Part shown: piece after piece, positions 1 to 9,400 of the stretch | Layout of the letters: each line of letters starts with the position of its first letter | How positions within the stretch are numbered: position 1 is the first letter of the stretch | Source: Cellulomonas hominis | Lineage (GTDB): Bacteria > Actinomycetota > Actinomycetes > Actinomycetales > Cellulomonadaceae | Assembly: GCF_901521055.1 (NCBI RefSeq) | Contig: NZ_CABEGA010000016.1 | Span: 1 to 64,000 of the forward strand | Reading direction: 5' to 3' | Length of the DNA: 64,000 nt | Notes under the pieces: generated by a model | Told to the model about the DNA's origin: nothing | What the model saw: the letters and a program-made list of their open reading frames with translations, nothing else | The model's database searches: none | Program-made: the position numbers and the translations under genes

Positions 1-144
1 CTCGGCGGGGGCCTCGGTGGCGGGTGCTGCCGCGTCGGGCGCCTCGGGGGCGTCCTGCACGTCGGGCGCCTCGGCCACCGCGTCGTGGGCAGAGCGGTCG
101 GTGACCGATCGCTCCTCGGTCCTGTCCTCCGCCTCGCCCGTCAC
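1..144 (-). CDS. N-terminus of an unidentified acidic protein (partial)
   Basis: An open frame on the minus strand runs from a GTG at 144 off the left edge of the window. The 48 visible residues begin MTGEAEDRTEERS and continue as a low-complexity stretch rich in Ala, Pro, Glu and Asp, ending PATEAPAE. Such a tail is typical of a disordered acidic leader before a globular or membrane domain in actinobacterial proteins, but the domain itself lies outside the window, so no function can be given. The GTG is chosen because it is the first start after the preceding low-coding stretch; no strong ribosome binding site is visible. Confidence 0.45.
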   Translation of the reverse strand, partial: MTGEAEDRTEERSVTDRSAHDAVAEAPDVQDAPEAPDAAAPATEAPAE

Positions 145-318
145 CCGGCACAGCCTACTGATGGGCGGCGGGCGTCGCGCCCTCCGGCGGCGGGACACGC
201 GGAGGCTGCACACGACGGTCACACGGGCGGCGCGGCGCCCCCACCAGCGGGTCCGCGGAGCCCCCGTACGGCGGGTGGTGCGCAGGGCCCTGCCGCGCGA
301 CCGTGCCACCGGGACGCA

Positions 319-354
319 GCAGGGGGTCCCGGAGCGCACCCCGGGACCCCCTGC
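319..354 (-). terminator. GC-rich hairpin terminator
   Basis: A perfect 14-bp inverted repeat (arms 319-332 and 341-354) with an 8-nt loop lies 11 bases past the stop of the DUF5926 gene, in its direction of transcription. It has no U-tract, which is common for actinobacterial terminators. Confidence 0.65.
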
Positions 355-365
355 GGCGACCTGGG

Positions 366-1187
366 TCAGCGGAGCGTGACCTGCCGGGCGACGATGCCGG
401 CACGGGCCCGGCGGGCGTTCGCGTCGAGCGGCTCGGTGTCCGCGAGCGCGGCCTCGAACGTCGGGGCGAACGCGGCGACGGCGTCCTCGATGTCCTCCGC
501 CTCGCTGCCGCGCGCCAGCTCCCACACGGGCACGACCAGGCCGTTCGAGCGGAAGTAGCCGATGAACTTCGCGCCGTCGAAGCCGGACTCGCGGCGGCCG
601 TGCAGGCGCGCGAGGCCGTCGATGACCTGCTGCTCGTCGTGCGGCTGCGCCCAGCGCAGGTACTCGCGCGCGCCCATCCGGACCCAGTACGCGGCCTCGG
701 CGGCGGCGAGCTTCTTGGTGTCGACGACCCCGGCGTCGGCCTCCTCGACGGCGGCCTTGAGCTCCGGGGTCATCTCGGTGTCGGCCGCGATCCAGTAGGC
801 GAAGCTGTCCTGGACCGTGACCTCGAAGGGCACCGACAGGTCGAGCACGTCCTGCAGGCGCGGGCCGGGGCCGGGCAGGCCGGACTGCTGCACGGCGGTG
901 CCGGGCTCGGAGTCGAGGGCCTCGAGGAGCGCGGCGGCGAGGTCGCGGCTCGCGTCGCCGGAGCTGCCGACCACCTGCAGGGCGAGCAGCAGCACGCCGT
1001 CGGCGCGGTTCAGGGCCGCCCAGCCCTCGGGCAGCACGGTCGTGACGGTGACGTCGCGGGCGCCGTGCTCCTTCGTGGTGCGGGCGGTCGCGGTCGCGGC
1101 GGGCACCAGCTCGCGCAGGGCGACCCAGTCGGGCTCGCCGGGGAGGCCCTCGAAGGGGCGCAGCACGAAGTCGACGGAAGAAGGCAT
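366..1187 (-). CDS. DUF5926 family protein
   Basis: This 273-residue protein starts [21 protein letters not shown] and contains the [13 protein letters not shown] segment that I recognise from actinobacterial DUF5926 proteins, a family without known activity. It is soluble and acidic, with no membrane segment. Family members often carry a basic SecA-tail-like leader, which is absent from this start. The frame stays open upstream to 1913, but that part is antisense to pgm, so the ATG at 1187 is preferred. A TAGGCT hexamer 7 nt before it suggests a leaderless message. The gene is divergent from pgm. Confidence 0.8.
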   Translation of the reverse strand: MPSSVDFVLRPFEGLPGEPDWVALRELVPAATATARTTKEHGARDVTVTTVLPEGWAALNRADGVLLLALQVVGSSGDASRDLAAALLEALDSEPGTAVQQSGLPGPGPRLQDVLDLSVPFEVTVQDSFAYWIAADTEMTPELKAAVEEADAGVVDTKKLAAAEAAYWVRMGAREYLRWAQPHDEQQVIDGLARLHGRRESGFDGAKFIGYFRSNGLVVPVWELARGSEAEDIEDAVAAFAPTFEAALADTEPLDANARRARAGIVARQVTLR

Positions 1188-1194
1188 GTCGGCC

Positions 1195-1200
1195 AGCCTA
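1195..1200 (-). promoter_or_regulatory. candidate -10 element for the DUF5926 gene
   Basis: TAGGCT on the minus strand ends 7 nt before the ATG at 1187, placing transcription start at or next to the start codon. Confidence 0.4.
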
Positions 1201-1287
1201 CCGATCCCCGCCGCGGGCGGCCGCGCCGCGCCCGGCGTCGTCCACAGACCCCGCCGTGGAGGCCGCTTCGGTGGCAGGATCGTCGGC

Positions 1288-2958
1288 ATGGACCCGCGCG
1301 CCGGAACCCCCGCCCAGCCCTCCGACCTGGTCGACGTCGAGGCGATGCTCGCCGCGTACGTCGACCGTCGCCCCGATCTCGACGACCCCGCCCAGCGCGT
1401 GGTGTTCGGCACCAGCGGCCACCGCGGGTCGAGCCTCGACGGCGCCTTCAACGAGGCGCACATCGTCGCGATCACCGCCGCCATCGTCGAGTACCGCCGG
1501 GCGCAGGGCACCGACGGCCCCCTGTTCATCGGGCGGGACACCCACGGGCTGTCGCTGCCGGCGTGGCAGACCGCGCTGGAGGTGCTGGCCGCCGCCGGCG
1601 TCGAGGTGCGGGTGGACGCCCGCGACTCCTGGACCCCGACGCCCGCCGTCTCGCACGCGATCCTGCTGCACAACGGCGCCGCGACGTCCGAGGGCGTGCG
1701 CGCGTCCGGGCCCGGCCTCGCCGACGGCATCGTCGTGACGCCGTCCCACAACCCGCCGCGCGACGGCGGCTTCAAGTACAACCCGCCGCACGGCGGTCCC
1801 GCCGGGTCCGAGGCGACCTCGTGGATCGCGAACCGGGCGAACGACCTGCTGAAGGACGGCGTCGACCGGGTCCCGCGCGTGGGCGTGGACGCCGCGCTGG
1901 CCGCGGACACCACCCGGAAGCACGACTTCCTCGGCGCCTACGTGGACGACCTGGCGCACGTGCTCGACCTGGACGCGATCCGCTCGGCGGGCGTCCGGAT
2001 CGGGGCCGACCCGCTGGGCGGGGCCTCCGTCGAGTACTGGGGTGCGATCGCCGAGCGGTACGCGCTGGACCTGACGGTCGTGAACCCGCGCGTCGACCCG
2101 CAGTGGTCGTTCATGACGCTCGACTGGGACGGCAAGATCCGGATGGACTGCTCGTCGCCGTCGGCCATGGCCTCGCTGGTCAACGCGATGGGCGGCGACG
2201 CGCCGTTCGACATCGCCACCGGCAACGACGCCGACTCCGACCGGCACGGGATCGTCACCCCGGACGCCGGCCTGATGAACCCGAACCACTACCTCGCCGT
2301 GGCGATCCAGTACCTGTACTCCGGCGCGCGGCCCGGCTGGCCGGCGGACGCCGCGATCGGCAAGACCCTCGTGTCGTCCTCGCTCATCGACCGGGTCGCG
2401 GGCCGTCTCGGCCGGCGCCTGCTCGAGGTGCCGGTCGGCTTCAAGTGGTTCGTGCCCGGCCTGCTCGACGGCTCCGTCGGCTTCGGCGGGGAGGAGTCGG
2501 CGGGCGCGTCGTTCCTGCGCACCGACGGCAGCGTCTGGACCACGGACAAGGACGGGATCATCCTGGCGCTGCTCGCCTCCGAGATCCTCGCCACCACCGG
2601 CAAGTCGCCCTCGCAGCACCACGCGGACCTGGTCTCGGAGTTCGGCGAGTCCTGGTACGCCCGGGTCGACGCCCCCGCGACGCTGGAGCAGAAGGCGACC
2701 CTCGGCAAGCTGTCCCCCGAGCAGGTCACCGCGACGACGCTCGCGGGCGAGGACATCACCGCCAAGCTGACCTCCGCGCCCGGGAACGACGCGGCGATCG
2801 GCGGGCTGAAGGTCACCACCGAGAACGCCTGGTTCGCCGCGCGGCCGTCCGGCACGGAGAACGTCTACAAGATCTACGCGGAGTCGTTCGTCAGCGCCGA
2901 GCACCTGACGCAGGTGCAGGACGCGGCGAAGGACGTCGTCTCCGACGCCCTCGGCTGA
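1288..2958 (+). CDS. pgm: phosphoglucomutase (alpha-D-glucose phosphate-specific)
   Basis: Interconverts glucose 1-phosphate and glucose 6-phosphate in the cytoplasm, linking glycogen and sugar-nucleotide synthesis to glycolysis. The 556 residues have the four-domain phosphohexomutase layout. FGTSGHRG lies near residue 40, the active-site serine loop TPSHNP at 151-156 (phospho-Ser153), the Mg-binding loop DADSDRH at 314-320, the sugar-binding loop GEESAG at 401-406, and the phosphate loop RPSGTE near 520. The length matches the bacterial Pgm family. ATG 1288 follows a weak AGGA. The 3' end overlaps the convergent DUF998 gene by about 68 bases. Confidence 0.96.
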   Translation: MDPRAGTPAQPSDLVDVEAMLAAYVDRRPDLDDPAQRVVFGTSGHRGSSLDGAFNEAHIVAITAAIVEYRRAQGTDGPLFIGRDTHGLSLPAWQTALEVLAAAGVEVRVDARDSWTPTPAVSHAILLHNGAATSEGVRASGPGLADGIVVTPSHNPPRDGGFKYNPPHGGPAGSEATSWIANRANDLLKDGVDRVPRVGVDAALAADTTRKHDFLGAYVDDLAHVLDLDAIRSAGVRIGADPLGGASVEYWGAIAERYALDLTVVNPRVDPQWSFMTLDWDGKIRMDCSSPSAMASLVNAMGGDAPFDIATGNDADSDRHGIVTPDAGLMNPNHYLAVAIQYLYSGARPGWPADAAIGKTLVSSSLIDRVAGRLGRRLLEVPVGFKWFVPGLLDGSVGFGGEESAGASFLRTDGSVWTTDKDGIILALLASEILATTGKSPSQHHADLVSEFGESWYARVDAPATLEQKATLGKLSPEQVTATTLAGEDITAKLTSAPGNDAAIGGLKVTTENAWFAARPSGTENVYKIYAESFVSAEHLTQVQDAAKDVVSDALG

Positions 2959-3544
2959 GTGCGAGGACCAGGGCCAGCGGCGCGAGCGACTCGGCGCCGG
3001 CGACCAGCCGCTCGGTGAGACCGACGCGGTCGCCGGCGCCCGTCAGCTCGACGACGAACCACGCCAGGAGACCCAGCAGGACGGCGCACGCGGTCCCGGC
3101 GACCGCGGGGCGCAGAGCCGCCGGTCCGTCGCGCCGGACGGCGGCCGCGGGCCAGAGGGCCAGCGCGCCGAACGCGACACCCGCGGCCACGGCGTGCGCC
3201 ATCGGGAGGCGGTCGACCGGCAGCAGCCCGACGGCCGCCGTCCCCGCACCGCCGACGGCGAGCAGGACCCGGCCGGGCACCGGCACGCCCGGGAGCCCGG
3301 CTGCCGTCGCCACGTGCGCCGCACCCGTCACGAGCAGCCCGGAGGTCATCACGGCCGGGTGGTCCACGGCCCGGGTCGCGAGCTCGCTGATCGTCGCGCG
3401 CACCGGGTCGAACCCGTCCTGCACGGCCGCCGCCGCGGTCCAGCCGCCGATCATCGCCACGGGCGCGACCGACGCCGAGAGCAGCGCCCAGCCGCGCGGG
3501 CGCACGACGGGCCGGGTCGTCGGCACGTCGGCGGGCGGGGGCAC
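2891..3544 (-). CDS. DUF998 family membrane protein
   Basis: A 217-residue polytopic membrane protein with about six hydrophobic helices. The extracytoplasmic loop after the first helix carries the [14 protein letters not shown] motif, typical of DUF998 proteins, whose function is unknown. The C-terminus is a run of arginines followed by a Pro/Ala tail ([11 protein letters not shown]) that overlaps the 3' end of pgm. The GTG at 3544 is preferred over upstream options because TACGGT sits exactly 6 nt before it, a pattern seen at several genes here. Confidence 0.75.
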   Translation of the reverse strand: MPPPADVPTTRPVVRPRGWALLSASVAPVAMIGGWTAAAAVQDGFDPVRATISELATRAVDHPAVMTSGLLVTGAAHVATAAGLPGVPVPGRVLLAVGGAGTAAVGLLPVDRLPMAHAVAAGVAFGALALWPAAAVRRDGPAALRPAVAGTACAVLLGLLAWFVVELTGAGDRVGLTERLVAGAESLAPLALVLALSRGRRRRRPSPRPAPASGARR

Positions 3545-3550
3545 CGCCGC

Positions 3551-3556
3551 ACCGTA
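3551..3556 (-). promoter_or_regulatory. candidate -10 element for the DUF998 gene
   Basis: TACGGT on the minus strand is 6 nt upstream of the GTG at 3544; with no ribosome binding site in between, it predicts a leaderless message. Confidence 0.4.
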
Positions 3557-3713
3557 GCCCCGCGGCGGTCCAGCCGCCCGGGCGGGGGGAGCGCCCGGAC
3601 GGGTGAGGCCGCGGGGCGGGCGGATGGCTCGGCGGGCGCGGTGGCTCGGCGGGCGCGCGACGTGCACCGCGCCTAGCGTGGCGGGACCAGCCACGTCAGC
3701 GAAGGAGCACACG

Positions 3714-3878
3714 ATGAGCGAGAGCACCGGACCCGGCCCCGACGACGCCCCGGACGCCGTGGTGGACCCGGACGTGGACGAGGTCCGCGACGAGGAGATC
3801 TCCGACGACGAGGTCGCGCGCTCCATGCCCGACGCGGGCGGCAACGACACCGACCCGGCGTCGTTCCTCAACCCCTGA
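3714..3878 (+). CDS. small acidic protein of unknown function
   Basis: A 54-residue, strongly acidic protein (MSESTGPGPDD to TDPASFLNP) rich in Asp, Glu and Pro with no hydrophobic segment. It is probably disordered. The ATG follows a near-perfect ribosome binding site, GAAGGAG at 3701-3707, and a TAGCGT hexamer about 40 bases upstream could be its -10 box. A GC-rich hairpin follows its stop. These signals, rather than homology, support it as a real gene. I do not recognise the family. Confidence 0.6.
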   Translation: MSESTGPGPDDAPDAVVDPDVDEVRDEEISDDEVARSMPDAGGNDTDPASFLNP

Positions 3879-3887
3879 CGCACCGAC

Positions 3888-3932
3888 CGCGCGCGGCGGG
3901 GACGCCACCTCGCCGGTGTCCCGCCGCGCGCG
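3888..3932 (+). terminator. GC-rich hairpin terminator
   Basis: Inverted repeat with 13-bp arms (3888-3900 and 3920-3932) starts 9 bases after the stop of the small acidic gene and before the HAD gene. Confidence 0.5.
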
Positions 3933-3960
3933 CCGGCGCCCGTCCCGGTAGACCGGGGGC

Positions 3961-4644
3961 ATGACGCGATCCCCCGATGCAGGTGCCGTGCTGTTCGACA
4001 TCGACGGCACGCTCGTCGACTCCAACTTCCTGCACGTGCACGCGTGGGTGCAGGCCTTCGCGCGCGCCGGCCACCCGGTCGACGCCTGGCGGGTCCACCG
4101 CCGGATCGGCATGGGCTCCGGCCGCCTGATCGCGGAGCTGCTGGGCGACGACGCCGACCGGCTGACCGAGCAGGTGAAGGACGGGCACGCCGAGCGGTAC
4201 GCCGCGCTCGCGGACCTGCTGCGGCCGTTCGACGGCGCGCGGGAGCTCGTGCGGACGCTCGCCGGCGAGGGCGTCGCCGTGGTGCTGTCGACGTCCGCCG
4301 CCCCCGAGGAGGTCGAGAGGCTGCGCGCGGTGCTCGACGTGGACGACGTCGTCGAGATCACCGGCGCGGAGGACGTCGAGGAGGCCAAGCCCGAGCCGGA
4401 CCTCGTGCAGGCGGCGCTCGAGCGCGCCGGGGTCGGCCCCGACCGGGCGGTGTTCGTCGGCGACGCGGTGTGGGACGTGGCGGCCGCCGCGCGCGCCGGG
4501 GTGCCGTGCGTCGGTGTGCTGAGCGGGGGCACGTCCGAGGCGGAGCTCCGGGAGGCCGGCGCGGTGGCGGTCTACCCGGACGTCTCCGCGCTGCTCGCGG
4601 GGTGGCGCACCAGCCCCCTGGCCGCGGTCCTGCCGCCCGCCTGA
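3961..4644 (+). CDS. HAD-superfamily phosphatase, beta-phosphoglucomutase/phosphoglycolate phosphatase type
   Basis: A 227-residue haloacid-dehalogenase hydrolase. Motif I FDIDGTLVD (residues 12-20) supplies the nucleophile Asp13 and the acid/base Asp15. Motif II is the LSTSA segment near residue 103, and motif III/IV is KPEPD followed by VFVGDAVWD. The helical cap between motifs I and II marks subfamily IA. Members remove phosphate from small organic phosphates, and the substrate cannot be read from sequence. It stands alone between two hairpin or convergent boundaries, and TAGACC lies 6 nt before its ATG. Confidence 0.85.
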   Translation: MTRSPDAGAVLFDIDGTLVDSNFLHVHAWVQAFARAGHPVDAWRVHRRIGMGSGRLIAELLGDDADRLTEQVKDGHAERYAALADLLRPFDGARELVRTLAGEGVAVVLSTSAAPEEVERLRAVLDVDDVVEITGAEDVEEAKPEPDLVQAALERAGVGPDRAVFVGDAVWDVAAAARAGVPCVGVLSGGTSEAELREAGAVAVYPDVSALLAGWRTSPLAAVLPPA

Positions 4645-4651
4645 ACGCTCG

Positions 4652-4960
4652 TCAGCGGGTGGGCTCCGTGCTGTCGTCGGCCACCAGGTCGGCGTACTCG
4701 GGGTGCTCGTCGATCAGCCTGCGCACGAACGGGCACTGCGGCACGACGCGGTCCCCCGCGGCGCGCACGGCGTCCAGCGCCTCGCGCACGAGCGTCGAGC
4801 CGATGCCGTGACCCTCGCGGGGCGCGTCCACCTCGGTGTGCGTGAACACCACCACGCCGGGGCTGCGCCGGTACTCGGCGAACCCCAGCAGGGCGCCCTC
4901 GGCGTCGCTGACCTCGAAGCGGTCCTGCTCGGGCACGTCCGTCACGGTGAGCGTCGTCAT
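4652..4960 (-). CDS. GCN5-related N-acetyltransferase, small YjdJ-like type
   Basis: A 102-residue single-domain protein of the short GNAT-like family. It has the acetyl-CoA loop region around REGHGIGSTLVREAL and the conserved cysteine motif PQCPFVRRLIDEHPEY typical of this group. The substrate is unknown. It is convergent with the HAD gene, with only 7 bases between stops, and divergent from the MFS gene. Confidence 0.85.
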   Translation of the reverse strand: MTTLTVTDVPEQDRFEVSDAEGALLGFAEYRRSPGVVVFTHTEVDAPREGHGIGSTLVREALDAVRAAGDRVVPQCPFVRRLIDEHPEYADLVADDSTEPTR

Positions 4961-5048
4961 GCCCGAAGTATCGGCCGCCGACCGCGCCCGCCGCCACGTC
5001 GCTGATATCAGCGCGCCCGGTGTCGGAGGCGGGTGCGAGACTGACCAG

Positions 5049-6386
5049 GTGCTGGGGCCCTACCGTGACGTGCTGACCCGTCCAGGGGCGCTGGCGTTCT
5101 CCTCCGCCGGGGTCATCGCCCGGCTGCCGATGTCGATGGTGGGCATCGGCATCGTGCTGATGATCGAGGCGCTGCACGACTCGTACGGCCTCGCCGGGAG
5201 CGTGTCGGCGGTCTACGTGCTCGCGCAGGCGGTGTGCTCGCCGTGGCTCGCCCGCCTGGTGGACCAGCACGGGCAGGCGCGCGTCATGCGTCCTGCCGTC
5301 ACCGTGTCCGCGCTCGCGATCATCGCCCTGGTGGTGTGCGCGCTCAGCGGGGCGCCGGTGTGGACGCTCTACCTCACGGCCGTCGTCACCGGCTCCACGA
5401 TCGGCTCGTTCGGCGCCCTCGTCCGCGCCCGGTGGTCGCACGTGCTCGACGACCCGCGGGCCCTGCACACCGCGTACTCGCTGGAGTCCGCGCTGGACGA
5501 GCTGGTGTTCGTCGTCGGGCCGATCCTCGCGACCACGCTCGCGACCGCCGTGACGCCCTCGGCAGGGCTGATCGTCCCGGTCGTGGGGATGCTGCTCGGT
5601 GGGTTCTGGTTCCTGGGCCAGCGTGCGACGCAGCCGCCCCCGCACCCGCAGGCCGACGCGGCCACCCGCCCGGACGGCCGGCGCGTGCGGCGCGGCTCCG
5701 TGATGCGGTCCGGCGGGATGCTGGTGCTCGCGATCGTGTTCGTCGCGATGGGCGCCATCTTCGGGGCGACCGACGTCAGCACCGTCGCGTTCGCCGAGGA
5801 GGCCGGCCGGCCCGGGCTCGCGGGCGTCGTGCTGGCGGTGTTCGCGTGCGGCTCGATGATCTCCGGCCTGCTGTACGGCGCCCGCCACTGGGTGACGCCG
5901 CTGTGGCGGCGGTTCGCGATCGGCATGGTGGCGCTGGCGGTGGGCGCCGCGCTGTTCGTGCTGGTCACGTCGATGACGATGCTGGCGGTCGTCATGTTCG
6001 TCGCCGGGTTCGCCATCGCGCCGACCCTCATCAACGGCAACGGGCTCGTGCAGCACTTCGTGGCGCCGGAGCGGTTGACCGAGGGCCTCACGTGGGTCGG
6101 CACCTCGCTCGGCGTGGGCGTCTCCGTGGGGTCGTGGATCGCCGGCAGCCTCATCGACCGGCAGGGGTCGCACGGCGGCTACCTGGTCGTGGTCGGCTCC
6201 GCCGCGCTCGCCGTGGTCGCGACGCTCGCGTCGCTGCGGACCCTGCGCGCGGGCACCGCGGACCTGGGTGCGGAGCTCGCGGTGGACGACCACGCCGCGG
6301 GGACGCCGGGCACCGACCCCGCCACCCGGACGGCCGAGGCGGTCGCCCCCGCTCCCCGCCGGCCCGGGGACGCCACCCGGGGCTGA
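5049..6386 (+). CDS. MFS transporter
   Basis: A 445-residue inner-membrane protein with about twelve hydrophobic helices in two halves, separated by a charged loop (ATQPPPHPQADAATRPDGRRVRRGS, roughly residues 195-220). The C-terminal tail of about 50 residues is Ala/Pro/Asp-rich and cytoplasmic. The layout fits drug or metabolite exporters of the major facilitator superfamily; the substrate is not evident. GTG 5049 is chosen because the helices begin shortly after it and GAGACT lies 6 nt upstream. The frame is open further upstream, but only as antisense to the acetyltransferase gene. Confidence 0.82.
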   Translation: MLGPYRDVLTRPGALAFSSAGVIARLPMSMVGIGIVLMIEALHDSYGLAGSVSAVYVLAQAVCSPWLARLVDQHGQARVMRPAVTVSALAIIALVVCALSGAPVWTLYLTAVVTGSTIGSFGALVRARWSHVLDDPRALHTAYSLESALDELVFVVGPILATTLATAVTPSAGLIVPVVGMLLGGFWFLGQRATQPPPHPQADAATRPDGRRVRRGSVMRSGGMLVLAIVFVAMGAIFGATDVSTVAFAEEAGRPGLAGVVLAVFACGSMISGLLYGARHWVTPLWRRFAIGMVALAVGAALFVLVTSMTMLAVVMFVAGFAIAPTLINGNGLVQHFVAPERLTEGLTWVGTSLGVGVSVGSWIAGSLIDRQGSHGGYLVVVGSAALAVVATLASLRTLRAGTADLGAELAVDDHAAGTPGTDPATRTAEAVAPAPRRPGDATRG

Positions 6387-6434
6387 CGCCCGCCCGGAGC
6401 GCCGGCCCGCGTCCCCGGCCCGGCGTCGTCGCCC

Positions 6435-6460
6435 GTCAGCGCAGCACGTCAGCGCAGCAC
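6435..6460. repeat. 13-bp tandem duplication across a stop codon
   Basis: GTCAGCGCAGCAC occurs twice head to tail (6435-6447 and 6448-6460). The second copy contains the stop codon of the minus-strand SCO7613-type gene, so the terminal codons and stop are duplicated just beyond the gene. Confidence 0.8.
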
Positions 6461-9400
6461 GCGGGGAGCGCCCACCTCCGCCCCGTCCTCGGCGGCCGCG
6501 CGGCGGCGTTCCGCGAAGATCCCGAGCACCAGCAGCAGCCCGCCCGCCGCGAGGAGGGTGAGCAGCCACGGACCCGCGGAGATCGTCCGGCCGATCTGCG
6601 CGGCGAACACGCTGATCACGGCCACGGGCAGCGCTCCGGCCCCCACGACCAGCGGCGCGCGGAGCATCTGCCGCGCACCGAGCAGCATGAACCCGAGCGC
6701 GAGCACCACGACGAGGATCGCGCGCCAGGTCATCGGGTCGGTCCAGATGGCCAGCATCGACGGGCCCAGGGTCGCGAGGATGCCGGGGGTCAGCGTCGCG
6801 ACCGACGTCGTCCGGCCCACGGGCCACGCTCCGCGAGCCGGGGCCGCGGTGACGCGTCCGGTCGGCTCCCCGAGCGCCGTTCGGAGCCCCGCGAACCCCA
6901 TGGCCGTCAGCGCGAGCCCGAGAGGGAGCGCGAACACCTCGACCCGCAGCTCGCGCGGGCTCCACGCCCCGATCGCCCACGCGAGCGCCGCCAGCCACAG
7001 GAACCAGCCGGGCGGGAGGGCCACGGCGAGCGAGGAGCGCCCCGGTGCCGTGTCGCCCGACGCCGTGCCACCCGACGGCACGCCACCAGCCGAGGCCGCG
7101 CCCGACGACACCGCGGCCGACGGCACTGCGCCCGACGACACTGCGGCCGACGGCACCGCGCCACCCGGCGCCGCGCCCGCCGGCACCGACGCCGCCGCCA
7201 GCACGCCCGCCTCCGCGCGCACCGCCAGGACCGCGGCACCGAGCAGCGCGAGCTCGACCAGCCACCCGACCCACACGACGGCCCAGGAGTCCCGGGCCCC
7301 GGCGAGGGCACCGACCGTCCCGGCGAGCAGCGCCGGGGCGAGCGCCCAGCGGCGCAGGGCCGCGGCCTCCCCCTCGGCGGTGGCGCGGCGGTGCGGCCCG
7401 ACGGTCGCCGCGAGCGCCATCTGCCGGGCCGCGACCAGCCGGCACGCGACCCCGAGCAGCAGCGCGCCGACCAGCGACCACGCGAGCGCGGCGCCGAACA
7501 GCCGCGCGTTGTCCGCCCCGGATCCGGCGGGGGTGCCGGCGGCGAGGTGCACCGCCCGGATCGGCCCGCCGAGCGCCGCAGCGGCGGCGCCGAGCAGCAG
7601 CGGGTCGGTGAGGGCGCGCAGGGCCCCGCGACCGGCGGGGGCGGTCGCCGTGCCGGCCGGGGACCGGTCGACCAGGAGCGTCGCACCGACGGCCACGGCC
7701 GCGAACGCGAGCAGCACCGCGGACCGGACCCCGGTCGCCGCGCCGAACAGGGCCAGCACGAGGGTCGGCGCGACCAGCAGGGCCGTCCCCGCGGCGACGA
7801 GCGGGCGCCACCGGTCGCCGCGCCGGGCGAGCAGCGTCCCGACGACGACGGCCGCGACGGCGGGCGGGGCGGTGTACGCCTCGACGAGGCCGACGCCCCA
7901 CCAGGCGAGCGCGGACCAGACGACGCCGGACCACAGCACGGCGGCGACCCACCAGACGGGCCGCCGGTCCGGGCGCAGGGCGAGGGCGGTGGCGCCGGCG
8001 CCGAGGATCGCGCAGAGCGCCAGGACGGTCTCCGCCCCGGTGCTGGCGCGCGCGATCCCGAGCAGGAGCGCGACAGCGCCGGTGCCGGCGGACGCCAGCT
8101 CCAGGGCGACACGCGCCCGGTCGGCGGGGACCTCGGGGGCCCGGCGTCGCAGGCGGTCCGCGACGGCCGGTGCGGCGACCGCGGCCGCGGCGGCCAGGAC
8201 GGCGACGACCGGCAGCAGCACCGGCGACCCGGACCCGGGCAGCAGCACCGCTCCGGCGCAGATGACGAGGACCGCGACGGTCGGCACGACCAGCCCGGCG
8301 GCCAGCACCCGCAACCACCCGGCGACGGGGCGCGCCCGGGTGTCCAGGAGCACGACCTCGAGCACGAGGAGCGCCGCCGCGACGCCCGCCGACCACCAGG
8401 TGCGCTCGACCGCGACCGCCGCGATCCCGAGCGCCGCCGGTACGGCCGCGACCACGAGCACGGCGAGCCAGGTGTCCGACCCGACGCGGCGGAGGACGGT
8501 GAGCACGACCGCGACGAGGGTCAGCGCCACCGCGACGCCACCGATCACCCCGTAGGCGTCCCACCCGGCCCAGGCGAGGCACACGGCGAGCACCACCCCC
8601 GCGTAGGCGGCACCGAGCCCGACCAGCGCGCCCCGCAGGTCCGCGAGCGCCAGGCGCCGGCTGCGCAGGAGCAGCAGCACGACGGCGACCGCACCGAGGG
8701 CGACGGTCGGCCGGGAGGTCCAGGTCAGCGCCGTGAGCAGGGCGATCTGCCCGAACGCCGCGACGGTCAGCGTGGCGCGCCAGGGCGTCGCCGACGCGGG
8801 CACGCGGCGGGCGGCCTCGACCAGCGCGGCGGCGAGCAGCAGCTGCCCCACGAGCAGCGCCGCCGACCAGGGTCGCAGCAACCCGGTGGCGACGACCGCG
8901 GCCAGCACGGTCGCGGCCGGCAGCCACAGCCGGGCGAAGACCTGGACGCCGGGCTCGTGCGGGACGGGAGGCGCGGGCAGCGCGGGGACCGCGGGGACCG
9001 CGGGCACGGGCGACGGCGGCAGCGGCGCCCCGGCCAGGACGGGCGGCGGCGGCGGGAGCACCGGCACCCGCCAGACGGGCGCGAGCCGGAGCCGGCCGAC
9101 CGCCCAGAGCGCCCCGGCCAGCACCACGAGGGCGAGCAGCTGGGCGCCGCCCGACCCCGTGCCCGTCCCGGCGAACGCGGCCCCGTCGAGCTCGCGGGTG
9201 AAGGTGGCGTCGATGCCGTCGAGCAGCGCGACGGTCGACGCGATCGCGACGACCACCGGCGGGACGGTCGACGCCACGAGGGCCACGAACCCGCCGGAGA
9301 CGAGCGCCCGGTACCGCGGGTCCTCCTGGCGCCGCCGGTCGGCGACCGTCGGCACGAGCACGAGCAGCGCCCAGACGGCCGCCCCGGCGAGCGGACCGGC

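Noticed and set aside
303..3557. A 1084-residue plus-strand frame over DUF5926 and pgm
   Set aside because: It is in the wrong phase for pgm, whose motifs are all intact in another frame.
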